In this document: positions 56,979 to 64,000 of the stretch, in pieces
How positions within the stretch are numbered: position 1 is the stretch's first letter
How the letters are laid out: every line of letters begins with the position of its first letter
Origin: Staphylotrichum longicolle
Lineage: Eukaryota; Ascomycota; Sordariomycetes; Sordariales; Chaetomiaceae
Direction of reading: 5' to 3'
DNA: 64,000 nucleotides
Assembly: GCA_019096155.1 (NCBI GenBank)
Contig: JAHCVI010000003.1
Location: forward strand, 3,906,001-3,970,000
The notes under the pieces: generated by a model
Seen by the model: only the letters and a program-made list of their open reading frames with translations
What the model was told of the DNA's origin: nothing
Database searches by the model: none
Position numbers and translations under genes: made by a program

Positions 56979-57722
56979 TCAATCAGATACGGGGCGATGC
57001 TCGTCAGAACTATCTAATACCACCTTCTTGCCGGTTAACTGCTGGGGCCAAGTAGGCTCATTTCCGGTGAGACCCTTTGCCTTTAGCCTGGCTGCCCTCC
57101 CCTCCAGGTATACGCGGTACGGCTCCTTGGGCACCGTCCTCTCCTCGTCCTGCCACGGGTTGTACCCCACCTCATCCCAGACTCTGAGCTGCTCCATAAA
57201 GTTGGGGTTCGGCTTGATCTTTCTTTTTTGCTTCACCTCGGCCAGGACGTCCTCCAAAGAGCGCCCCGTCTTTCTCATGAGATACGCAATGACGGCCGTG
57301 GCCGAGCGCGAGATTCCCATGTTACAGTGGACGAGGACGCGGGGTGGGATAATCTCATCCAATTCGCTGTCGGGCGCGATGCCCGATTCAACTTCTGACG
57401 CCAGTAATGGCACCCTTGGTTTCGGACTCGGTGGCATGTCCAACATCTTGTCGATGAAGTCGCAAATCTCGGGCATCTGGACGAGCAGATCCTGAGTCGA
57501 ACTATCCAACCACGGGATGAACAAATGCCGGTCCGCGGGAACCAGCATTCGGTTTCGTGTCTTCCCCCACCGGCTATCGGGGCCGTCGCTCATGGATACG
57601 ATGGCTGTGATGTTGTGCTCCCGGAGGATGGGAACTTTGAGTCCTGCATCGTAGTCGCCGAGACAAAGGCTGTCGTTGACTTTTGAGATTGACGGCTGAA
57701 AGACGCCCCGTTGGTTTGACAT
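56979..57722 (-). CDS. Dual-specificity protein phosphatase
   Basis: Intronless, 247 aa. DSP catalytic loop VHCNMGISRSATAVIAYLM gives the CX5R signature, Cys133 nucleophile and Arg139. The likely general acid is Asp73 in FIPWLDSST. The N-terminal KVNDSLCLGDYDAGLKVPILREHNITAIVSM is the usual DSP start, and NFMEQLRVWDEVG closes the domain. An insert at about 97-127 between helix and active site is rich in Pro and Glu. Substrate unknown; small fungal DSPs of this shape act on MAP kinases or phospho-Tyr/Ser/Thr proteins. Converges with the F-box gene at 54,783-56,948. Confidence 0.92.
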   Translation of the reverse strand: MSNQRGVFQPSISKVNDSLCLGDYDAGLKVPILREHNITAIVSMSDGPDSRWGKTRNRMLVPADRHLFIPWLDSSTQDLLVQMPEICDFIDKMLDMPPSPKPRVPLLASEVESGIAPDSELDEIIPPRVLVHCNMGISRSATAVIAYLMRKTGRSLEDVLAEVKQKRKIKPNPNFMEQLRVWDEVGYNPWQDEERTVPKEPYRVYLEGRAARLKAKGLTGNEPTWPQQLTGKKVVLDSSDEHRPVSD

Positions 57723-58057
57723 TGTTGATGTTCAATGTTGGTTCTATGAGGTTTGTTAGAGAAGATTGGAATAGATGTGAGGGCAGAGAAGGTGTTGGCC
57801 CTCTTCGCTGACAACGGTTTGGGGACTCTGGAGACAGACCCCGCTCGGACAAGCCAGCCTATCAGGGCCCTGCAGCATCTGTCTCCCGGGGGAGACCATG
57901 TAGATTTCGGGATAGGATGAACGGTATAGGATGGGTTGCAGAGAACCCGGGACAAGGTGAGTAGCTGATGCTTGGATGTATAATGGGTGGGATTGAAAAC
58001 CCATCACCTTGGTTCAGATGGGACATGAACAGGAGCTCGTTGATTGTTCGTAAATAT
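57723..58057. other. Short intergenic region
   Basis: 335 bp forming the phosphatase promoter and the 3' flank of the next minus-strand gene. Nothing distinct seen. Confidence 0.5.
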
Positions 58058-59395
58058 TTATGGTACAAGTTGCTGAGAGGCGGACGACCCTGAACGGTTC
58101 TCAATGTCCTTCATCATCCGCACAAGCATGGCTGCCTCATCTCGGGTCCTCTGCATGAGCTCGGGCTGCGCCGAAATCCAAACCAGTCGTTCCCTCCAGA
58201 ACGCCCAGCGAGCTCTCGTCACCCACTCATCGCCATTCCACAGATCGGCCTTGGGGTGATTGGATTTGATACACGCAAACCAGGTTCGCCAATACTCTTT
58301 AGAGCCGGTCGGGTACTTTCCTAGGGTAAATTTGGTTATCTTTGTCTTGTGATCTGTCCATTCGTAAATGACATCCCCCGCAATATCGAAAAGGGGAACC
58401 AGAGCATGGACATTGGTCTCGATTCCTATTAGCGAGGTGAAAAGACGATCGTCGGTTTGAGCATGTCTCGCACTTACATTCAACATGGTGATGTATTGCT
58501 CGCTGACGAGCGTCCACCAGGGTATCGGACTCATCACTTCCTCAGGCGGCAGTCGCTCTGGTGGTGCATGGTTCCACGGATCGAGTTCGAGTGCATAAAC
58601 AACGTTCCGGAAAGCTCGACTCAGCTCCAAGGAGCGGGTCTCCTCGGGTGGGTGCATCACCAGACGATGCGCCATAAACGCATTCGCGCGCACAAAGTCA
58701 GGAGACCCAAGACCATCAAGCTTTTCGCGAGGGTAGCGCTGCTCCCACAAACCTATCCCACTCTGTAAGTCAACATCAACGCCAGGAAGATACACCCCCG
58801 CGGAACACGCACTCTGATATTTCTCCCCCCAGAAACCACACCAAAACTCCTCCAACCCCCTCCACTTCTCCAGCTTCTCCTTCCCAAACCGCCTCTCCTG
58901 CTCCTCCGTCGCCTCCAACCGCGGCATGGCCTCCACCGCATCCACCACCTCCAGAATCGCTGTCTGATGATGCGGCATCGCCAGCCCAGCCTGCCACAGC
59001 AGCCACGCGACCCGGGAGCCCTTGTCGTGGTCCCCGTCGCACGGCACGCGCTCCTCGCTCAGCGACATCAGCCGGCGCGCGGCCTCGGCTACGAGCGGGG
59101 GCTGTTCGGCGGTGCGGTAGGCCTCGGCGAACTCGCGCAGCGCCGCCACCTCCTCGGGCGTCGACAGGTCCTCGTCGGGGTCCATCTGGCCAAAGGACGC
59201 CCAGCGGTCGTCGTCGGTGGTGCCGGGTGGGAGGGAGGAGGGGAGGGTGTTGTTGAGGCTTTGGGTGCAGGTGAGGCACGTACAGGGAGGCATGGTAGCA
59301 GTAGGGGTGGATGTTGGCTGGTTCCCGGTGTTGGGTTGCGTGAGAGTGATGGATGTGAGAGGAGTTGAGGGGATGTGTTGGGCGGTCGCGGTCAT
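58058..59395 (-). CDS. DUF3632-like protein of unknown function
   Basis: Intronless as read, 445 aa. N-terminus Thr/Pro-rich, then CTCLTCTQSLNN and a mostly helical body (VAALREFAEAYRTAEQPP, AARRLMSLSEERV). The C-terminal EYWRTWFACIKSN and WVTRARWAFWRERLVWIS, with regularly spaced Trp, resembles DUF3632 proteins common in ascomycetes. Start: the ATG at 59,395, or one 34 codons later at MPPCTC. A GTAAGT...CTAATAG pair inside (52 nt) looks like an intron but its removal breaks the frame, so I keep it as coding. Function unknown. Confidence 0.7.
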   Translation of the reverse strand: MTATAQHIPSTPLTSITLTQPNTGNQPTSTPTATMPPCTCLTCTQSLNNTLPSSLPPGTTDDDRWASFGQMDPDEDLSTPEEVAALREFAEAYRTAEQPPLVAEAARRLMSLSEERVPCDGDHDKGSRVAWLLWQAGLAMPHHQTAILEVVDAVEAMPRLEATEEQERRFGKEKLEKWRGLEEFWCGFWGEKYQSACSAGVYLPGVDVDLQSGIGLWEQRYPREKLDGLGSPDFVRANAFMAHRLVMHPPEETRSLELSRAFRNVVYALELDPWNHAPPERLPPEEVMSPIPWWTLVSEQYITMLNVSARHAQTDDRLFTSLIGIETNVHALVPLFDIAGDVIYEWTDHKTKITKFTLGKYPTGSKEYWRTWFACIKSNHPKADLWNGDEWVTRARWAFWRERLVWISAQPELMQRTRDEAAMLVRMMKDIENRSGSSASQQLVP

Positions 59396-60493
59396 GTACG
59401 ATGGGATTTAGCGGGGAGAGACATGCGTTAGTGGTTCCTTGTGTGGAGGTGAGGGCTGTGGGTCCTCGGTCCGGGATTAACACAGCAAGATCACCTCCAG
59501 TCACCGAACACTGCGATTTAAGAAATGTTAAAGATGCCTCGACCGTTGAGCTGAATTGTGAAAGTGCCATATTCAAGACAAGAAAAGACAAAAAGATACC
59601 CTATGCGAGTGGAGGCACTACCTTGAGGTATCCAGGCCGATGCGGCATGCCGCAACCCAATAATCCAACTGGTTCCTAGGACGGGCGAGCTCTCCATCAA
59701 TTGACATTGCGTTGCGAGACTACCTAAAGCTTGTACACTCCCCTGAAAAAAAAATGGCGCCCTCTAACGCCTCTTACCCCGAGGGGGTGTGGTCAAGGGT
59801 GTCGTGAGGAAATGCTTAAACGCAATGAAGAAATCATAACCACGGCGGATCCCTGCCTTTGTTTCAGTCTTCCGATGAGCCAAATAAAGTCCAGCAGAAT
59901 GGTTGTAAATGACGAGAGACGTACAAACAAGAGGTAAAGGCATAGGATTGAAGTCGACGACGGAGTTATACGAAAGGTAACGGCTGCTGTGTCGATGGTC
60001 TTGCCGCCGCAGCCGCGCATGAATTGACTAAGGGACCCAACGCGCCAGATATCCGGTTTCCGTGCGTGTTGTCGGTTGTCCACTCAGCAGTCCTCAATCC
60101 CCAAGCGCGAAGCAACGCACCCAAAAGAAATCTCGTCCTCGAGGACTATTACTAACTCGTGAGACTTACTCTTGGCGGACACTGACCTTCGCTTCGGATA
60201 AGCTGCCTGCCTTCTCCGGCCAGGCGCAACGTCTGCACCACGTGGTTGGCGGAGAGTATCTTGCCGGTCTTTGGAGCTCCGATGTTTATGAGCGCATTGG
60301 AAGGCTTGATCTGGAACTGTCCGGCCACGAGTGGATGGACTGCTGGGAAAGTCGGAGATTGACCATCATATGATGCGTTCAACGGCGCAGAATGAATGGC
60401 ATAAAAGTAGAAAGCTCTTCCCTAGTCTGATTTGAACGCCTAGAAATCACTGCCCCTGCTAATCCTGGTATCTCTCGTTGACCGTTCATGATT
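59396..60493. other. AT-richer intergenic region
   Basis: Lower GC than the coding neighbours. Upstream of the DUF3632-like gene and 3' of the SAT4-type gene. No gene supported. Confidence 0.5.
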
Positions 60494-62004
60494 TCATCCC
60501 TTTCTACCCGCTGCAGGAGCCTCAACCACTGTTGTATTTTCCCCCACGCCCGTGGTCTCGTTCCCCACAAACGGCTCCCAAGTCTCGGGAACTTCTGGCT
60601 CATGGTTGTCGAGCGTCAGGTTTCGAGTCGACGATGCCGACTGCAATTCGACGTCCGTGTTTGCATGCGTCTTTGGATGAAATCGCCCAAACTCCCGAGT
60701 GACGCTGACTTCGGTCGTTACATTGATTCGACCCCACGTCGTCCGCAAAACGGGCCAAAACACGGGGAGCGCGGCGCAAACTGCCGCAAGATGGACCTCG
60801 AGACAGGCCAAACCCGCCGTCGTAGCACCATACCAGCTTGGGTCGGTTCGGAAGTCGTCGGCTGTGAACCTCTGAATGACAAAGACCATACGGCCGATTG
60901 CGCATGAGATAGACCTGCCAGGGGGGGCGTCATTAGTACCAGGGAGATATCAGGTAAAACTGTACTCCGACGCGGCAGAGAATATGTAGAGAAGAAGTGT
61001 TCAGACGTGACGTACATTGAGCCAAGGACCAAAAGACCCAGGAGGCAGAGCTTGGTGTTTCTTGGCGTATCAGGCCTGAAGCAGAGCTGTATAGGAATCG
61101 CAAAGACGATGAGGTCGAGGAAGGCGGTACTTGTGGCCTGGCTCACGAAGAGCCGCATGAACGAGTGCGGATCCCGAGCGTTATAGCCCCAACAGCGAGC
61201 GCCCTGGATAGATAAATTCCAGTATGCAGCAACAGGGTAGCAAGGAACCCAACGCAGCGCGATGAAAGCCAAGCCCCACACGGTCGTGAGGGCGATCATG
61301 AATTTGCAAAAGACTCTAGTTCGGGACCCTACCTCGAACACGCGAAGGTACTGAAACAGCAACGCCAGCTTTATAAAGGTCACGGCGGCTGGGTACATGG
61401 CGTTTCCGATGTAAAAGATCTAGGGGGCGGTTAGGCTTAGGACCGCGACAATGACTTGGGCGAGGAAAGCAGACAATGGATTGCATACCCTCATGAATCT
61501 CTCAAACTCGAGGGTGCTCATTGTATAAGTAGATCTCCCCAAGCCCAGATCCGGCACTGAAGAGGGACGCAACTGTGAGTTATCTGGAATTGTCGTAGGC
61601 TCAGCAATAGGTTGTACGAACGGATGCAAAGGACTATAGAGCCAATGGCCGTTGATATCTATCACAGAGTCAGCGAAAATTACCAGAGTGGTGCCGAAGT
61701 TGGGATGTGCACCATTGTAAGGATGATGAAGACGTCATCCCATCCCGGTAGCCGGAGGATGATAAACCGGGTATACAGCCTCAGTAAGCAGCATATCCAG
61801 GAGAAGATCTGTAGGGAGAGTTAACTCGTCTGCGGGCGCACGCGGAGAGTAAGAAGGATCCATCACCATAAAGGAAATCATCAGCGCCAACAAGGTCGTC
61901 CGGTGGTTCAGGATGGGTACCGGCGTGTACGGATAGGAGTCCAAAAACGATGGATGTGACGGCGGTGCCTCAGTCCCGGGGAGTTGACGTGACATAAGCA
62001 TCAT
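60494..62004 (-). CDS. SAT4-type (fungal rhodopsin-like) seven-helix membrane protein
   Basis: Six minus-strand exons: 61867-62004, 61713-61808, 61622-61658, 61489-61556, 61016-61419, 60494-60914; 387 aa, usual for the family. Family signs: TTLLALMISFM helix 1, LLRLYTRF and GWDDVFIIL after helix 2, GLGRSTYT loop, FERFMR/IFYIGNAMYP before helix 4, KLALLFQYLRVF, CYPVAAYWN with CWGYN, PIQLCFRP and a final EVHLAAVCAALPVFWP. Phase is kept throughout. The third intron (61557-61621) uses an atypical GTTCGT donor, the only pair I found that restores frame. The C-terminal ~60 aa are polar. These proteins are common in fungi, often near secondary-metabolism or pathogenicity genes; biochemical role unclear. 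Confidence 0.82.
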
Positions 62005-62953
62005 GATTCCTGGGTTCGACTGACGAGGACAATGTAACAGTCGAAGTCGTGATGAATCTTGGACACGCAAGGGAACCGATGTGGTTTCATAGTCTCATAT
62101 TGTTGGTTGGTTTCAGCAGGAGTTGCAGAAAAACAGGAACCCAGTCCAGACGGCACGGAAGTTATTATCCCTCCCCGGGCTTCCAAAAACGAGGCAAAAG
62201 GCGAGTCCCTCACGTCAGCGGCAGCGCAATCGCAGCCCTACAGGAGGGTCAGAGATAAGGTGATGTGATCTCCGAGGGGTCTAGGATTATCCTAGCAGTT
62301 TACAATCCGTGGCAAAAGAGACGGCTTCAGCCGCTCCGGTTCTCGTATACGAACGCTTTGGGCGAGCCCAGTCGCGTCGATGGCCCCAGTCCTCGACACG
62401 GCCCCCCCACCTTTGCTGGCGGATGATGACATATTGCAGGCCGGCTTTTGCTTTGAGTTGAGCCGATAGCGCGTAACGTCCATGTCCTTTGGCAAAGGTC
62501 GAGATCAGGCCACACTGGGGCCCAAGGTTCTGGGCCAAGGCCGCTCGTACACGCACCGGCGTTGCCCGAGTATATTTGGATCAATGCTTAACCTTACTTT
62601 TGACATTGACCGTGACTCGCCATAAGCATAGCTGGATGATTGCGATAGATGATGATAACAAACGATAATTTTCATTTCCCAGACTGAGTATGCTCATCAC
62701 ATCAGCCATGAGGAGGATATCGGGCCCTTTCCACATAGGCAGAAGACCAAATAACACTCCGCCGAGGCATTTTGTACCGTTGATTAGTAGGTAACCCGAA
62801 CAAATTACCTACTGTTAGATGTGTCTTGGGAAACAGTTGTGCGTGAAGAGCAGAACTTGCAAATCAACAGGGGCTAGGTGTCCAACATGCCAGGGTTGAG
62901 TTGACAGAATCACAGGGTCGAGCTCCATGATTCGCACAGGGACTTAGTCTGCG
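62005..62953. other. Intergenic
   Basis: Promoter side of the SAT4-type gene and 3' flank of the last gene. No gene supported. Confidence 0.5.
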
Positions 62954-63754
62954 TCAGCAATGACTTGAACAACCTTCTAGACTGATAACTGAGATAACGC
63001 GCCAATGGCCGTCACGGCGGTACCGGAGTTCTTGCCACTCGGCCGAGATTGCCCCGGAACTAGACTCGGTAGGTGCCGGATAGGTTCTTAGTGTTATTAT
63101 GAAACTGGACAACCCTGCCCGCGGACTCTCTACCATCTCTAACTAACAGAGCGGTACACATTCGATGACGATGCTGGCCACGTGCAACACACACACAACC
63201 GCCGTGACCAGTCCCTTCCCAGCGCGAGGTTTCTTCTCGTTTCTCTGATGTGAGATGACCACGATGAAAGGCGGGAGTTTACCCTTGGCAGTCTCCAACG
63301 CCTCATATTGACCGAAGAATGTCTCGCTGTTCATCGTGTTGAGAAGGCGAGGGTCCTGAACCCCGAATGAGAGGAGAGGCTCCGGTCGTCGTTGGCCAAG
63401 GCGGGCACGTGCAAAGCCGTGGGCTTCAGGGGTGGGTTCTTCAGCCTGAAAGAAGAAAAGAAAAAGGGAGAGGAGTTAGCGGTGTCTCAAGGGCGAGAGC
63501 AATCGGGGATCATTGCTACTTACCAGCAGAACCTGAGCCGTCTCAATAACTGGGTTGTCTGTGCCGAGCCTAACCCTGAGCCTTGCTCGCATGGGGAGAT
63601 TTTCGAGATAGAAGCGGCGGAGACTCTGACCCGCCGCTTCAGGCGTGTCTCCTGGAGTGAGGTAGGAAATGGGGCCGACATTGCCGTCTTGAGAATTGAA
63701 GCAGACGGCCCAGTGGCAGGCCCCAGATGGAAGGGATATCGCTGACACGGACAT
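62954..63754 (-). CDS. Hypothetical protein, three exons
   Basis: Minus-strand exons 63524-63754, 63283-63445 and 62954-63114 would give 184 aa. First intron is clean (GTAAGT donor, TTTCAG acceptor) joining ETAQVLL to AEEPTPEAHG. The second (GTAAAC...GGGCAG, 168 nt) is less certain but keeps phase and leads into WQELRYRRDGHWRVIS before the stop. I recognise no family. It begins MSVSAISLPSGACHWAVCFNSQDG, with no signal peptide or membrane helix. The gene model, especially exon 3, needs transcript support. Confidence 0.45.
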
Positions 63755-63927
63755 GGTCGTGTGTGTAAAAAGAGGGAGGAGAAACTCTTTCGATCAAGGC
63801 AAGGAATACAAGTGCGAGAGTATACGGACACTGGCAAGATCGCATCCACATGCCGTCAATGCGGGAGGTCCATGACCGATAGTCCGGGCTGGCTTTCTTA
63901 TCACTCCATCCGGGGTGATCTCGAATC

Positions 63928-63934
63928 TATATAT
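63928..63934 (-). promoter_or_regulatory. Possible TATA box of the last gene
   Basis: ATATATA on the minus strand about 175 bases upstream of the start at 63,754; a second TTTATAT lies slightly further up. Confidence 0.35.
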
Positions 63935-64000
63935 GTCATGATATAAAGCAAACCGTGACTGCTGTGGGTCAAAAGTCGGTGGAAACACAGGACTGGGCTT

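Noticed and set aside
58425..58476. GTAAGT...CTAATAG intron-like pair inside the DUF3632-like gene
   Set aside because: 52 nt is not a multiple of three, and its removal shifts the frame away from the clearly coding downstream part.

Overview
The window is nuclear DNA of a filamentous ascomycete. The genes carry many short spliceosomal introns of about 50-130 nt, with GTRNGT-type donors, CTRAC-like branch sites and YAG acceptors. Codon third positions are strongly GC-rich. Several families are typical of Pezizomycotina: an ENA-type sodium ATPase, GH15-CBM20 glucoamylase, SAT4-type membrane protein, DUF3632-like protein and F-box/LRR proteins. Codon use and overall protein character suggest a Sordariomycete, perhaps Sordariales. 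That placement is inference; no marker gene here fixes the species.

Layout. 0.1-6.4 kb: a short-chain dehydrogenase (+), the dolichol-phosphate mannose synthase catalytic subunit (-) and an ENA P-type ATPase (-). 8.6-20.6 kb: a disordered AT-hook-like protein (+), a CSC1/OSCA-like stress-gated channel (+), the tiny six-exon TMA7 gene (-, found by splicing and too small to show as one open frame) and the PRP4 spliceosomal kinase (+). 20.6-35.3 kb is gene-poor and holds one recognisable gene, a Ran1/Sks1-like kinase (+). 35.3-37.6 kb: a 773-aa secreted repeat protein cut up by Kex2-type KR/RR sites (-). 39.8-48.0 kb: PAQR/haemolysin-III receptor (+), TFIIIC WD40 subunit (-), histidyl-tRNA synthetase (+) and glucoamylase (-). 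48.8-63.8 kb is more accessory: an unknown frameshifted gene, two F-box proteins, a six-cysteine secreted peptide precursor, a dual-specificity phosphatase, a DUF3632-like protein, a SAT4-type seven-helix protein and a three-exon hypothetical gene.

Two loci stand out. The first is the Kex2-processed precursor at 35,289-37,610. It has four copies of a two-cysteine module starting with QIWIG, three near-identical 71-aa helical modules and a PGGP(I/V)VPDPT-type array. The second is the 101-aa spliced precursor at 53,012-53,399, with signal peptide, KR site and a mature part of spacing C-x3-C-x8-C-x3-C-x5-C-x6-C. Both look like secreted peptide systems and neither sits beside RiPP tailoring genes.

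Three genes (short-chain dehydrogenase, TFIIIC subunit, unknown 49-kb gene) carry small indels that break otherwise conserved reading frames. Most are single-base losses explainable as homopolymer undercalls, and one gene is a TFIIIC subunit expected to be essential, so assembly error is more likely than real decay. Housekeeping genes (DPM1, TMA7, PRP4, TFIIIC, HisRS) alternate with environmental-response genes (ENA, CSC1, PAQR, kinase) and secreted products; there is no single metabolic cluster.
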